64,000 bases of DNA, taken from the NCBI RefSeq assembly GCF_934330165.1, contig NZ_CAKRGI010000001.1, positions 1-64,000 of the forward strand, in the 5' to 3' direction. The DNA is from an uncultured Mediterraneibacter sp. (GTDB lineage Bacteria > Bacillota > Clostridia > Lachnospirales > Lachnospiraceae). Both the position numbers and the translations under genes were made by a program. Every line of letters starts with the position of its first letter. Positions within the stretch are counted from its first letter, which is position 1. Positions 25,993 through 36,016 of the stretch are shown here, piece after piece. The notes below the pieces were generated by a model. It was not told the origin of the DNA. It saw only the letters and a list, made by a program, of their open reading frames with translations, and searched no databases.

Positions 25993-27822
25993 TTATTTTT
26001 CCAGCAGTTCATCCACAAAGCGGGAAGGAAGGATTTCTTTCCCGTTTTTTATTTTCACATAACTGAACACCAGCCGGTTTCTTGCTCTCGTCATCGCCAC
26101 ATAAAAAAGCCGTCGTTCTTCCTCTATCTCCTCAGCTTTTTCTGCCTTTTTATATGGAAGCCGCCCTTCATTTGCCTGTATCACGAACACAGTATCAAAT
26201 TCCAGTCCTTTAGCTGCATGAATCGTCATCAGACGGATCCCTTTCTCCGGCACATCCTTTCTCTCTTCCCGGTTCTTTAATGCTTCTGTATATTCTTTAA
26301 TATGCAAAAACCACTCTTCCATCGTTTTAAACGGTTTTGCGGCTTCTTCCAGCTCTGAAAAAACCTCATTCAGATCCGTAATTTTCAAATGACGGGAAAT
26401 ACAATACTCTTTCAGATATTCATCATATCCAACCCTTTTCCGCAGATAAGTAATTGCAGCATAAGGAGTCATTTTCTCCATCATTTTTACGTCCCATTCA
26501 AACTGATCGATCCGGTCTGTCATCCAGTCTTTATCCCGGTAATAGTCCCGCAGTGTCTCGAAGGATGCCTTCTTTCCCTGCAGGCTGTTCCTGGAAAGAT
26601 AACGTTTCGGCCGGTTCATTACCTGCAGCAGGTCCTGCCGTCCTGCACATTTCATTGCAAGCCGGAAATATGCCTGAATATCCTTTGCCAGAAAATGTTC
26701 GTAAAGATTGGGCAGATGCTCTTTCATCTCAAATGGAAGTTTCCGGGCAAGCAGAGCTTCTACAACCGGTCTTGCATCCGTATGCGTCCGAAAAAGCACT
26801 GCAATGTCCTCTGCCCTTGTTCCGCTTCTGATGCTTTTTTCAATTTCTTCTGCAATATATTCTGCCTCTTCATTTACATCCTTTACTTCCTGGATATGCA
26901 GACACGGACCACCTTTTCGTTCCGCCTTTAATTCCTTCTCATACCGTCTGGTATTATGCATGATCACTTTCAGGGAATTGGTCACAATATTGGAAGTGGA
27001 ACGATAGTTTACCCCCAACAGGATCTGACTGGCATCGGGAAAATCTTTTTTAAACCGGAGCATCAGCTCTGAATCTGCACCCCGGAATCCATAAATCGCC
27101 TGATCATCATCTCCCACTGCAAAGAGATTCCTTTCAGGCAGTGCCAGCATACGGATCACGTCATACTGGATCTGATTGATATCCTGGAACTCATCAATCA
27201 GAATGTAACGGAACCTTTTCTGCCATCCTCTCAATATATCTGGTCTGGAAAGAAAAAGCTGATAGCAAAGTACCAGCATATCATCAAAATCGATCTTTTT
27301 CCGTCTTTTTCTCTGTTCTTCATACTCTCTGTAAATCTGCCGGAATACAGCAGCCTCGCATTTTTCTGAAATAAACTCTTCCGGTCTGATCCTCTGATTT
27401 TTAATCTTTCCGATTTCAGAAGCAATATCTTTCAGGAAATCCTCCTCGTCAAAGATCTCCAGTTTCTGATGCCTGACCACCTGCCTTAGGATCTGATATT
27501 TCTCATTATCCAAGAGCAGATTCTTCTGCCCGATCCGGTAAGTCCATCGAAGGATTCCATAATAAATCCCATGAAATGTCCCTATCGTCACAGGAAGTTT
27601 CTCTTTTCCCATAAGCGAACAGAGGCGGGATCTCATCTCCGCCGCTGCAAAACGGGTAAAAGTAACGACCAGAATTTCTTCTGGTCTTACTTTATGTCCT
27701 TCAATCAAATATTTTACTCTGTTCACAATCGTAAGCGTCTTCCCCGATCCCGGTCCTGCCAGCACAAGACAGGGACCGTCTTTATGAAGAACTGCTTCTT
27801 TCTGTGCTTCGTTTAACCCCAT
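25993..27822 (-). CDS. UvrD/PcrA-type ATP-dependent DNA helicase
   Basis: Superfamily 1A 3'-5' helicase of 609 residues. Motifs in order: Q motif LNEAQKEAVLH, Walker A LAGPGSGKT, motif Ia TFTRFAAAEMRSRL, Walker B LIDEFQDIN, motif III VGDDDQAIYGFRGA, motif IV LGVNYRSTSNIV, motif V TIHAAKGLEFDTVFV and motif VI YVAMTRARNRLVFS. It is shorter than PcrA (about 730 residues) and ends just after motif VI, so the C-terminal polymerase- and repair-partner tail is missing. Start at 27822, from GGAAGGAAAA. The start lies 14 bp after the gltX stop. Confidence 0.93.
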   Translation of the reverse strand: MGLNEAQKEAVLHKDGPCLVLAGPGSGKTLTIVNRVKYLIEGHKVRPEEILVVTFTRFAAAEMRSRLCSLMGKEKLPVTIGTFHGIYYGILRWTYRIGQKNLLLDNEKYQILRQVVRHQKLEIFDEEDFLKDIASEIGKIKNQRIRPEEFISEKCEAAVFRQIYREYEEQRKRRKKIDFDDMLVLCYQLFLSRPDILRGWQKRFRYILIDEFQDINQIQYDVIRMLALPERNLFAVGDDDQAIYGFRGADSELMLRFKKDFPDASQILLGVNYRSTSNIVTNSLKVIMHNTRRYEKELKAERKGGPCLHIQEVKDVNEEAEYIAEEIEKSIRSGTRAEDIAVLFRTHTDARPVVEALLARKLPFEMKEHLPNLYEHFLAKDIQAYFRLAMKCAGRQDLLQVMNRPKRYLSRNSLQGKKASFETLRDYYRDKDWMTDRIDQFEWDVKMMEKMTPYAAITYLRKRVGYDEYLKEYCISRHLKITDLNEVFSELEEAAKPFKTMEEWFLHIKEYTEALKNREERKDVPEKGIRLMTIHAAKGLEFDTVFVIQANEGRLPYKKAEKAEEIEEERRLFYVAMTRARNRLVFSYVKIKNGKEILPSRFVDELLEK

Positions 27823-27835
27823 TTTTTCCTTCCTG

Positions 27836-29293
27836 CTACTGGAGCTTCTCAATTCCAAGGCGGATTCTTCTCAGGGATTCCTCTTTTCCGAAGACTTCCA
27901 TCAGCTCTGTAGCACCACCCGGAGTACTCTGCTTTCCTGATACGGCAGTTCTCAGTGGCCACATAACATAGCCGACCTTATACCCCTTCTCCGCCGCAAA
28001 ACCTTTTAACGTCTCGAAAAGTGCATCGTTGCTGAAATCTTCCTGTGCTTCAAGAACCGGGAGTACCTCCTGCAGAAGTGCAAGTGATTTCTCTGCGTCC
28101 GTTTTCATCTTTTTGTGCGTATAAAGTGCAATATCATAATCCGGAAGTTCTTCAAAGAAATCAATCTGCTCCTTAATATCCGGAAGGATCTCAATCCTTG
28201 TCTTAACCAGGGCTGCAATCTTCTTCAGATCATAATCCTTTGTCACAGTTTCACTGATATACGGCTTTGCAAGCTCGAAAAATTTGTCGAAATCCATTGC
28301 TTTCAGATATTCACCATTCATCCATTTCAGCTTCACTACATCGAACACTGCAGGTGATTTATTCATATGATGATAATCAAATGCCTCTACCAGCTCTTCC
28401 AGAGAGAAGATCTCCCGGTTGTCAGACGGACACCAACCAAGCAGTGCCACATAGTTGACAACAGCCTCTGACACAAATCCCTGTTCGATCAGATCTTCAT
28501 AAGAAGAATGACCACAACGTTTACTTAACTTCTTATGATTCTCATCTGTGATCAGAGGGCAATGGACATAAACCGGAACTTCCCATCCAAACGCCTCATA
28601 CAGACGGTTATATTTTGGTGCAGAAGAAAGGTACTCATTTCCTCTGACAACATGCGTGATCTCCATCAGATGATCGTCAATTACATTCGCAAAGTTGTAA
28701 GTCGGATACCCGTCTGACTTGATCAGGATCATATCATCCAGTTCTGCATTCGGCACCGTGATATCCCCATAAATCTCATCATGGAACGTCGTTGTACCCT
28801 CATTCGGCACATTCAGACGGATGACCCATGGCTTACCGGCTGCAAGATTTGCCTCCACTTCCTCCTTGCTCAGGCTCAGACAATGCTTATCATAAACAGA
28901 AATCTCTGTTCCTGATTCTGAAACAGTCGTCTTCAGGGACTCCAGACGCTCCTTATCACAAAAACAATAGTATGCATCTCCCTGCTCTACCAGCTGCTCC
29001 GCATATTTCAGATAAAGACCTGCTGCATTTCTCTCGCTCTGCACATAAGGTCCATATCCTGCGTCCTTATCCGGTCCTTCATCATGTACCAGCCCCGTCT
29101 TTGCAAGTGTCCTGTAAATAATATCCAAAGCACCTTCCACGAAACGCTCCTGATCTGTATCCTCCACACGCAGGATAAAATCGCCACCCTCATGCTTTGC
29201 GATCAGATATGCATAAAGTGCAGTTCTTAAATTTCCCACATGCATCCTTCCTGTCGGGCTTGGTGCAAATCTCGTTCTTACTTTCTTACTCAT
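27836..29293 (-). CDS. gltX: Glutamyl-tRNA synthetase
   Basis: Charges tRNA Glu, and in many Firmicutes also tRNA Gln for later amidation. The 485-residue class I synthetase has the HIGH-type motif in [19 protein letters not shown], the KMSKS-type [12 protein letters not shown], and the C-terminal anticodon-binding helical domain. Its promoter overlaps the end of the upstream BspA-like gene. The helicase follows closely and is probably co-transcribed. Confidence 0.97.
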   Translation of the reverse strand: MSKKVRTRFAPSPTGRMHVGNLRTALYAYLIAKHEGGDFILRVEDTDQERFVEGALDIIYRTLAKTGLVHDEGPDKDAGYGPYVQSERNAAGLYLKYAEQLVEQGDAYYCFCDKERLESLKTTVSESGTEISVYDKHCLSLSKEEVEANLAAGKPWVIRLNVPNEGTTTFHDEIYGDITVPNAELDDMILIKSDGYPTYNFANVIDDHLMEITHVVRGNEYLSSAPKYNRLYEAFGWEVPVYVHCPLITDENHKKLSKRCGHSSYEDLIEQGFVSEAVVNYVALLGWCPSDNREIFSLEELVEAFDYHHMNKSPAVFDVVKLKWMNGEYLKAMDFDKFFELAKPYISETVTKDYDLKKIAALVKTRIEILPDIKEQIDFFEELPDYDIALYTHKKMKTDAEKSLALLQEVLPVLEAQEDFSNDALFETLKGFAAEKGYKVGYVMWPLRTAVSGKQSTPGGATELMEVFGKEESLRRIRLGIEKLQ

Positions 29294-29358
29294 ATTATCT
29301 TCTCCAATTCATTTTCTTCTTAAGCTCTGGTCTCCACATATGCGGATCTACAATGAAT

Positions 29359-29387
29359 TATTATATCGCAACCGGCAGGATTATTCA
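29359..29387 (-). promoter_or_regulatory. gltX promoter
   Basis: Minus-strand TTGAAT (29382-29387) and TATAAT (29359-29364), 17-bp spacer. The leader before gltX is about 60 bases, too short for a T-box. Confidence 0.65.
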
Positions 29388-30313
29388 ACCACCAGTGTAT
29401 CCGGAAAATCTGTCTGTTCCATTTCATGTGCTTTCATCCCGATCACTTTGGACAATCTACTTCCTCTGAAAGCACCCTTTGCCAGACACATCACATTTTC
29501 AGGAACTGGATAGATTCCTGTTCTTCCTGCAGGAAATGCGAAAAGACAGGTCTCCTGTTCCGAAAATAAAACTCCATCCCGGCTCACATACACCGGATTG
29601 TCCGGTTCTGTCTCATACCATTCCACATCCTTCAGATCTGCAAAAGTTCCTTCTTCAATGGAAATAATATTTGCCGGGATCACGATCTCCAGGATTCCAT
29701 CCGGTGCATCAGCAAACGTAGTTACCGCAATTCTGCTGCACTTATCTGACGACAGAGTGAGACGTCCTTCTTTTACTGCCTTTTCATAATCTGCCACACC
29801 TGTGATCGTTCCTGTTCCGTCCACGATAAATCCATCTTCTGTCACAGACATCATTTCCGGATTTTTACTCTCACTTTCAATCAGATTGCTGTCATCTGTC
29901 GCAGGTTCAACGTCCTCTGCAGGAATAGAAATCCCCGTATCTGTGGCTACAGTTTCTGTCAGGCTTCTGCCTGATCCGACAGCCGGGTCCTTCTCAAGCC
30001 CTGCTCCTGCCACATCTGACGTCTGAATAACAGCCGGCAAGGTTCTTTCATCTGCAGACAGAGAATTTTTCATTTTCTCCAATACCGGATAACAACGTTC
30101 TGCTGTCAGAATACTTCTTTCTTCCGTAACCGCTGCGGACGTATTTTTCGTTTCATATACAGCCGTCATATTCGCATCCATGATCCTGACAGTCCCACAG
30201 TCGAGCAGGGAAATCCACATACAGATCAGGAGCAGTACTGATACACCTGTCCTGTGTATTTGCAGGGCAGGGATATTCTGTTCAGTTTTCCAAAATCTTT
30301 CGTTCAATTCCAT
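29381..30313 (-). CDS. BspA-like leucine-rich-repeat surface protein
   Basis: A 310-residue protein with one N-terminal membrane helix (GVSVLLLICMWISLL, about 28-42) and a long Thr/Ser/Asp-rich linker to about 180. Next are two to three LRR_5 (BspA-type) repeats: ILEIVIPANIISIEEGTFAD, then VYPVPENV-like and VMCLAKGAFRGSRLSKV. Proteins of this type are usually surface exposed, with binding roles. It is anchored by the N-terminal helix, since no LPXTG motif or other C-terminal anchor is seen. The repeat domain is short, so it may be trimmed. No partner genes are obvious. Confidence 0.7.
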   Translation of the reverse strand: MELNERFWKTEQNIPALQIHRTGVSVLLLICMWISLLDCGTVRIMDANMTAVYETKNTSAAVTEERSILTAERCYPVLEKMKNSLSADERTLPAVIQTSDVAGAGLEKDPAVGSGRSLTETVATDTGISIPAEDVEPATDDSNLIESESKNPEMMSVTEDGFIVDGTGTITGVADYEKAVKEGRLTLSSDKCSRIAVTTFADAPDGILEIVIPANIISIEEGTFADLKDVEWYETEPDNPVYVSRDGVLFSEQETCLFAFPAGRTGIYPVPENVMCLAKGAFRGSRLSKVIGMKAHEMEQTDFPDTLVVE

Positions 30314-30380
30314 ATTTTTCTTTTCCTTTCACCACTTTTCCTGTTCGATCATATCTTGTCGACTGTAGTAAGATACCAAA

Positions 30381-30420
30381 GAAAAAGGAATGCCGCAACG
30401 AATTGCAACATTCCTTTGCA
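30381..30420 (-). terminator. purF-purB operon terminator
   Basis: AAAGGAATG (30384-30392) pairs with CATTCCTTT (30409-30417), with further pairing inside (GCAAC with its partner). A T-rich tract follows on the minus strand. It lies 17 bp after the purB stop. Confidence 0.75.
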
Positions 30421-30436
30421 TTTTCAGGATTTTAGT

Positions 30437-31870
30437 TTACACATTGATCTCCGCTTTTACGCCAAGTACTTCCTGATTCTTTTCCAGTAACGGGTTGATC
30501 ACTTTTGTCAGATATGCTTCAACCTGCTCTTTTGCACGTCCTACATATTTCTCCGGCTGCATTGTCTTCTGCAGATCTTCCAGTGTCAGGTTGAATGCCG
30601 GGTCTTCTGCGATCAGTTCCAACAGATTATTATCAAGACCTTTTTCCTTCACATTCTTTCCTGCTTCCATAGAAAGCTCGCGGATTCTCTCATGCAGTTC
30701 CTGCCTGTCTCCACCGGCTTTTACGGCATCCATCATGATATTTTCCGTTGCCATGAATGGAAGTTCTGACATAAGACGCTTCTCGATCACCTTCGGATAA
30801 ACTACAAGTCCGTCTACCACATTCAGACAGAGATCCAGAATCCCGTCAATTGCCAGAAAGCCTTCTGGAATACTCAGACGCTTATTTGCCGAATCATCCA
30901 ACGTTCTCTCAAACCACTGCGTCGCAGATGTGATCGCTGGATTCAGTGCATCGATCATAACGTATCTTGAAAGAGATGCGATTCTTTCACTTCTCATAGG
31001 GTTTCTCTTATATGCCATTGCAGAAGAACCGATCTGTGTCTTTTCAAATGGTTCTTCGACTTCTTTCAGATGCTGGAGAAGCCGGATATCATTTGAAAAT
31101 TTATGTGCACTGGCTGCGATCCCTGCAAGGATATTCATAACTCTTGTATCTACTTTTCTTGAATACGTCTGTCCCGATACCGGATAGCAGGCCTTAAATC
31201 CCATCTTTTCTGCGATCATCGGATCGATCTTATCGATGGTCTCCTGATCTCCGTCAAAGAGTTCCAGAAAACTTGCCTGCGTTCCTGTCGTTCCTTTCGA
31301 GCCTAAAAGTTTCAGACTTCCGAGTACATATTCCAGATCTTCCAGATCCATCTCAAACTCCTGCAGCCACAGTGTCGCTCTTTTTCCTACAGTTGTCGGC
31401 TGAGCCGGCTGGAAATGGGTAAATGCAAGTGTCGGCTGGGCTTTCTGTGCATCTGCGAATTTTGCCAGTTCTGCGATCACATTGATCAGCTTCGTACGAA
31501 CCAGTTTCAGTGCCTCTGCCATGATAATAATATCAGTATTGTCCCCGACATAGCAGGAGGTTGCTCCAAGATGAATAATTCCTTTTGCTTTCGGACACTG
31601 CACACCATATGCGTACACATGGGACATAACATCATGGCGAACTACCTTTTCTCGCTCTTTTGCCACATCAAAATTAATATCATCTGCATGTTCTTTCAAT
31701 TCTGCAATCTGCTCATCGGTAATATTAAGTCCAAGCTCTTTCTCAGTCTCTGCAAGAGCGATCCACAGCTTTCTCCAGGTACGGAACTTTTTGTCCGGTG
31801 AAAAAATATACTGCATCTCCCTGCTTGCATAACGTTCTGAAAGTGGACTTACATAACGGTCATTACTCAT
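30437..31870 (-). CDS. purB: Adenylosuccinate lyase
   Basis: Acts twice in purine synthesis, on SAICAR and on adenylosuccinate, releasing fumarate. The 477-residue fumarase-superfamily protein shows SPLSERYASREM near the start, HLGATSCYVGDN, THFQPAQPTTVGKRA and the signature SSAMAYKRNPMRSERI. The start at 31870 follows AAAGGAGATAG; the open frame runs 39 codons further upstream but without homology. Encoded 29 bp after purF. Confidence 0.97.
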   Translation of the reverse strand: MSNDRYVSPLSERYASREMQYIFSPDKKFRTWRKLWIALAETEKELGLNITDEQIAELKEHADDINFDVAKEREKVVRHDVMSHVYAYGVQCPKAKGIIHLGATSCYVGDNTDIIIMAEALKLVRTKLINVIAELAKFADAQKAQPTLAFTHFQPAQPTTVGKRATLWLQEFEMDLEDLEYVLGSLKLLGSKGTTGTQASFLELFDGDQETIDKIDPMIAEKMGFKACYPVSGQTYSRKVDTRVMNILAGIAASAHKFSNDIRLLQHLKEVEEPFEKTQIGSSAMAYKRNPMRSERIASLSRYVMIDALNPAITSATQWFERTLDDSANKRLSIPEGFLAIDGILDLCLNVVDGLVVYPKVIEKRLMSELPFMATENIMMDAVKAGGDRQELHERIRELSMEAGKNVKEKGLDNNLLELIAEDPAFNLTLEDLQKTMQPEKYVGRAKEQVEAYLTKVINPLLEKNQEVLGVKAEINV

Positions 31871-31898
31871 AATTCTATCTCCTTTTATTCTGCTCAAT

Positions 31899-33326
31899 TT
31901 ATTCAAATGCCTGACTGATATCTTCTCCCGGTACTTCCATCGGATAATTTCCTGTAAAGCATGCATCACAGAAATGAAGATCTCCAACCATATTTTTCAG
32001 TTTTTCTATCTCCATATATCCAAGGGAATCTGCCCCGATCATATCCCGAATCTGCTCCGGTGTATGGGAATGGGCAATCAACTGCTCATTCGACGGCACA
32101 TCGGTTCCAAAATAACATGGATGCAGGAACGGTGGCGAACTGATCCTTACATGCACTTCCGTTGCCCCGGCTTTTTTCAGCATCTTGATGATATTCGCAC
32201 AGGTAGTTCCCCTGACGATGGAATCATCTACCATAACGATCCTCTTGCCCTTTACAACTTCCGGAATCACATTTAATTTAATCTTGACACTGGACTCTCT
32301 GTCACTCTGCTTCGGCTTGATGAACGTTCTTCCAACATAACTGTTCTTGTGGAATGCCATTCCGTAAGGGATTCCTGACTGTTCGGAATATCCCTTTGCC
32401 GCTACCAGTCCTGAATCCGGTACTCCGACTACCAGATCGGCCTCCACCGGATACGACTCTGCCAGTGCTTTTCCTGCAAGGATCCTGGAATGATAGACAT
32501 TCACTCCGTCAATCGTAGAATCCGTCCTTGCAAAATAAATATATTCAAAAATACATCTTGCCTGCTTTTCTGCCGGCATCGCCATACTCATATCCGATGC
32601 GATTCCGTCCTTCGTGATCGTTACAATCTCTCCCGGAAGCACATCCCGCACAAACTCTGCATCCACTGCAGCAATCGCACAGCTTTCTGATGCCAGGAAG
32701 TATGTATTTTCTCTTTTTCCTATACACAAAGGCTTTAATCCGAAAGGATCTCTCGCTCCGATCATCTTTCTCGGACTGCTCACAACCAGTGCATAAGCAC
32801 CTTTGATCTTTTTCATTGCAAGTCTCACTGCCTCCTCCGCAGTTGCAGCCTCCAGCCGCTCCCTTGCAATATGGTAGGCGATCACTTCCGAATCAATCGT
32901 CGTCTGGAAAATAGCACCTGTATACTCCAGTTCTTTTCTCAGCTCAATCGCATTCACCAGATTCCCGTTATGTGCGATTGCCAGCGTTCCCTTCACGTAA
33001 TTGATTACAAGTGGCTGGGCATTTTCTACACGGGTTCCTCCTGCTGTAGAATATCTCACATGTCCGACTCCCAGATTTCCTTTCAGTTCTGAAAGTACTT
33101 CCTCATCAAAGACATCATTCACATGACCAAGCCCTTTTCTGGACAGTACCTTTCTCTTTCCGGCAGTATCCGTCACTGCAATACCACAGCTCTCCTGTCC
33201 TCTGTGCTGCAGGGCAAAAAGTCCGTAATAAATGGATGCTGCCACATCATGTCCATCCATATCATAGGCTCCGAACACACCACACTCTTCGCCTAATCCC
33301 GTCACAGCTTTTTCAAATTTACTCAT
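31899..33326 (-). CDS. purF: Amidophosphoribosyltransferase
   Basis: First committed step of purine synthesis: glutamine amide nitrogen to PRPP. The 475 residues start with a short propeptide before the catalytic Cys15 in GEECGVFGAY. They continue with the N-terminal nucleophile glutaminase domain (GLFALQHRGQESCGIAV, VRYSTAGG) and the phosphoribosyltransferase motif RIVMVDDSIVRGTT. Cysteines in LHPCYFG and HFCDACFTG match the [4Fe-4S] ligands of the Bacillus-type enzyme. Its promoter overlaps the hairpin that ends the upstream transporter operon. No PurR box or purine riboswitch is recognised. Confidence 0.97.
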   Translation of the reverse strand: MSKFEKAVTGLGEECGVFGAYDMDGHDVAASIYYGLFALQHRGQESCGIAVTDTAGKRKVLSRKGLGHVNDVFDEEVLSELKGNLGVGHVRYSTAGGTRVENAQPLVINYVKGTLAIAHNGNLVNAIELRKELEYTGAIFQTTIDSEVIAYHIARERLEAATAEEAVRLAMKKIKGAYALVVSSPRKMIGARDPFGLKPLCIGKRENTYFLASESCAIAAVDAEFVRDVLPGEIVTITKDGIASDMSMAMPAEKQARCIFEYIYFARTDSTIDGVNVYHSRILAGKALAESYPVEADLVVGVPDSGLVAAKGYSEQSGIPYGMAFHKNSYVGRTFIKPKQSDRESSVKIKLNVIPEVVKGKRIVMVDDSIVRGTTCANIIKMLKKAGATEVHVRISSPPFLHPCYFGTDVPSNEQLIAHSHTPEQIRDMIGADSLGYMEIEKLKNMVGDLHFCDACFTGNYPMEVPGEDISQAFE

Positions 33327-33384
33327 GTAGTTTCTGCTCCTTATCCTCTATATTGTCACTGATCAATCTAGCGTTACCAATCCG

Positions 33385-33413
33385 ATTATAATATAAGGCA
33401 GATGGAAAATCAA
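33385..33413 (-). promoter_or_regulatory. purF promoter
   Basis: Minus-strand TTGATT (33408-33413) and TATAAT (33385-33390), 17-bp spacer. The -35 box lies in the loop of the preceding hairpin. Confidence 0.6.
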
Positions 33414-33428
33414 CATTCCCTCTGCCTT
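33395..33428 (-). terminator. Terminator-like hairpin after the amino-acid ABC operon
   Basis: AAGGCAGA (33395-33402) pairs with TCTGCCTT (33421-33428), extended by GGAA with TTCC after a mismatch. Only an AT-rich tract follows, so termination strength is uncertain. Confidence 0.5.
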
Positions 33429-33484
33429 GTACTCTGATCTGTTCATTATTTTATTATCTGCTCATCTATTAGATTCGCTTATAA

Positions 33485-34273
33485 TTATTGCTCTTTTGTG
33501 AATCTTGACAGGAACTGTCTTGTCCGTTCCTCCTTTGGATGTTCAAAAACTTCTTCCGGTGTTCCCTGCTCAAGGATCGTTCCTCCATCCATAAAAAGTA
33601 CCTGATCTGATACATCTCTCGCAAATGCCATTTCATGTGTCACGATGATCATGGTTGTCCTCTGATCTGCCAGCCCCTTGATAACTTTCAGTACTTCGCC
33701 GGTCAGCTCCGGATCCAGTGCAGAAGTTGGCTCATCAAAACAAAGAATATCCGGTTTCATCGCCAATGCTCTCGCAATCGCCACACGCTGACACTGACCG
33801 CCTGACAACTGATGTGGATAATTGTCCATTCGCTCTGCCAGTCCCATCTGCGTCAGAAGCTGCCTTCCAAGCTCTTCAATCTCACTGTGGATCTTCTTTT
33901 TATTTTTCTTATAATCCGGCTGTGCCTTCGCCAGCAGCTCTTTTGCCAGCATGACATTTTCCAGTGCTGTATATTGTGGAAAAAGATTAAATGACTGGAA
34001 CACCAGTCCAAAATGAAGACGCTTCTTTCGTATTTCATTTTCCTGCTTTGTCATTTCATTTCCCGCATCAAATAATGTCTCCCCATTTACCCGGATGATT
34101 CCCACATCCGGTGTCTCAAGGAAATTCAGGCAACGAAGCAGTGTTGTCTTTCCACTACCCGATGATCCGATGATCGAAAGAACCTGCCCTTGTTCCAGGG
34201 AAAAGCTGATATCTTTCAGTACCTCTGTACGATCAAATTTTTTATTGATATGTTCTACTTCCAAAATTGCCAT
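33485..34273 (-). CDS. Polar amino-acid ABC transporter ATP-binding protein
   Basis: A 262-residue ATPase of the GlnQ/PAO class that powers amino-acid uptake. It has Walker [16 protein letters not shown], the ABC signature [14 protein letters not shown], Walker [16 protein letters not shown], and the H-loop VTHEMAFA. An insert with [20 protein letters not shown] near residue 110 is longer than usual. Third gene of an importer operon with a permease and a binding protein. Confidence 0.95.
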   Translation of the reverse strand: MAILEVEHINKKFDRTEVLKDISFSLEQGQVLSIIGSSGSGKTTLLRCLNFLETPDVGIIRVNGETLFDAGNEMTKQENEIRKKRLHFGLVFQSFNLFPQYTALENVMLAKELLAKAQPDYKKNKKKIHSEIEELGRQLLTQMGLAERMDNYPHQLSGGQCQRVAIARALAMKPDILCFDEPTSALDPELTGEVLKVIKGLADQRTTMIIVTHEMAFARDVSDQVLFMDGGTILEQGTPEEVFEHPKEERTRQFLSRFTKEQ

Positions 34274-34284
34274 TTCTGCACCTC

Positions 34285-34971
34285 CTATCTGAAATAATCC
34301 AGTTTTTTCTCTAACCGTCCCAACAATACGGTCAGAATTCCGTTAAATACCAGATAGTAGACTGCTGCAAAAAACATCGGCCAGATTGCTCCTGAAATCC
34401 CCTGAGATCCTTTCAGGAAAGACTGTCCTGCCCAGATAATCTCCTGCAATGCAATGATCCGTGCAAGTGAAGTATCTTTTACCAGTGTAATGATCTCATT
34501 CGACATCGGTGGAACAATTCTCTTGATCATCTGCATCAGAGTAATCTTAAAGAAGATCTGGCTCTTCGTCATTCCGAGTACAAGTCCTGCCTCTGTCTGT
34601 CCTTGTGGTACACTTTGGATTCCACCACGGTAAATAACAGAAAAATAGCAGGCATAATTAAAGATAAATGCAACGGAAGCCGCCACAAAACGCCCCGATT
34701 CTCCTCCACCCCAGACTGCATTATTCAATACCAGCCCCGGAAAATAATAAATGATCAGCATCTGGATCATCAGTGGAGTTCCCCTGACTACCCATACAAT
34801 GATGTTCGTGATATATTTCAATGGCCGGAAATGTGACATTGAGCCAAATGCAATGATCAGTCCTAAAGGCAATGCCCCTAAAAGCGTCACAAAGAAAAGC
34901 TTCAATGTCTGTAAAAAACCAACATTCAGCGATTGAATAACGATAGGAAATTGTTCCATTATAAGTTCCAT
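34285..34971 (-). CDS. Polar amino-acid ABC transporter permease
   Basis: A 228-residue membrane subunit of the HisM family with about five helices. The EAA loop is visible as [21 protein letters not shown] and the N-terminal family pattern as [19 protein letters not shown] single permease gene suggests a homodimer. ATG 34971 is taken, and ATG 34959 is nearly as likely. Middle gene of the operon. Confidence 0.93.
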   Translation of the reverse strand: MELIMEQFPIVIQSLNVGFLQTLKLFFVTLLGALPLGLIIAFGSMSHFRPLKYITNIIVWVVRGTPLMIQMLIIYYFPGLVLNNAVWGGGESGRFVAASVAFIFNYACYFSVIYRGGIQSVPQGQTEAGLVLGMTKSQIFFKITLMQMIKRIVPPMSNEIITLVKDTSLARIIALQEIIWAGQSFLKGSQGISGAIWPMFFAAVYYLVFNGILTVLLGRLEKKLDYFR

Positions 34972-34996
34972 GTCCGTACTGCTCCGTCCTTATTTT

Positions 34997-35815
34997 TTAC
35001 TCTTCGATCAATGCCGCCTGTACTTTATACTTTTCAGCACAGGTCTTCATTGTACCGTCTTTCATGCTCTTTTCAAAGAATTTATTCAGCTCAGCAGCAA
35101 GATCAGATCCTTTTCGGAATCCGACTCCATACTCCTCACTGTTCAGACTGACTGTATAAGTAAGATCCGCATAACCTGTTCCCTCTCCGATCATGGCTGC
35201 TGCCATCAGAGAGTCAATGACTGCCGCATCTGATGTACCTGCTGCAACTTCCATCAGTGCATCTGCCTGTGCGTTTACCGGTGTATAATTCAGTCCAAGT
35301 GCACTGACCTGCTTTTCTCCTGCACTTCCTGCCTCAACTGCAAAGCTTAAATCTTTCAGGCTGTCCGTATCCTGATACTTGTCAGCTTTCTCTGCCGGAA
35401 CAACCACCACCTGTGCATTATTCAGATAAGGATCTGTACATTCCATGGAGCTTGTCACTTCATCTGTCAGTGTCATTCCATTCCAGACACAGTCGATAGA
35501 TTTCCCATCCAGTTCCAGAACTTTATTGTCCCAGTCGATCTCAACAAATTCAACATCCACACCTAATTCTTCTGCAAATGCTGAAGCCATATCTGCATCA
35601 AATCCGATCCAGTTTCCATTATCATCTTTATAGTCCATCGGCTCAAAGTCAGTAATGCCGACAACAAGAGTTCCCTTGTCTTTTACATACTCAAGATCAC
35701 TGTCTGCTGCCGCATCCTTTTTATCTTTTGCATCAGAATTTCCTGAACCGCATCCTGCAAGCATGGATACTGCAAGACCTGCACACAAAAATACACTTAA
35801 TAATTTCTTTTTCAT
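34997..35815 (-). CDS. Amino-acid-binding lipoprotein of the ABC importer
   Basis: A 272-residue extracellular solute-binding protein (family 3). The signal peptide ends in the lipobox LAGCGSG with lipidated Cys22. The mature domain shows KGTLVVGITDFEPMDYKDDN and IGFDADMASAFAEELG, followed by VEIDWDNK, the amino-acid-binding pattern. Ligand identity is not readable, although the closest general match is to polar amino acids. First gene of the operon. A promoter and a direct repeat lie upstream. Confidence 0.94.
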   Translation of the reverse strand: MKKKLLSVFLCAGLAVSMLAGCGSGNSDAKDKKDAAADSDLEYVKDKGTLVVGITDFEPMDYKDDNGNWIGFDADMASAFAEELGVDVEFVEIDWDNKVLELDGKSIDCVWNGMTLTDEVTSSMECTDPYLNNAQVVVVPAEKADKYQDTDSLKDLSFAVEAGSAGEKQVSALGLNYTPVNAQADALMEVAAGTSDAAVIDSLMAAAMIGEGTGYADLTYTVSLNSEEYGVGFRKGSDLAAELNKFFEKSMKDGTMKTCAEKYKVQAALIEE

Positions 35816-35865
35816 TCTTTCATTCCTCCATCAGCAAATATCACAACTTCTATTCTCTACCAATG

Positions 35866-35891
35866 AGTCACTGCACCATGGTAAAGTCACT
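35866..35891. promoter_or_regulatory. Direct repeat in the ABC operon leader (putative operator)
   Basis: AGTCACT occurs at 35866-35872 and again at 35885-35891, 19 bp apart, flanking the 8-bp palindrome ACCATGGT. It lies just downstream of the -10 box, a usual repressor position. The regulator is unknown. Confidence 0.4.
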
Positions 35892-35896
35892 GTTGT

Positions 35897-35925
35897 ATTC
35901 TAACATAGCCGTATTCGGATGTCAA
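35897..35925 (-). promoter_or_regulatory. Promoter of the amino-acid ABC operon
   Basis: Minus-strand TTGACA (35920-35925) and TAGAAT (35897-35902), 17-bp spacer. Confidence 0.7.
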
Positions 35926-36016
35926 ACAGTCTTTTTCCTGTTCTTCTGTCTCGTGTTCTGCTTCTGGCTGTTCTGCCAGCTGCCTTTCTGTGGTATCGCT
36001 GGAAGAAGCCATACCA

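Noticed and set aside
29294..29380. T-box leader for gltX
   Set aside because: The leader from the promoter to the start is only about 60 bases, and no T-box motif or terminator pair is present.
30437..31987. Longer N-terminus for adenylosuccinate lyase
   Set aside because: Homology and the AAAGGAG site start at 31870; the extra 39 codons run into the purF-purB spacer and purF.
33327..33484. Purine riboswitch or PurR box before purF
   Set aside because: No conserved riboswitch core and no CGAA-type PurR box was found.
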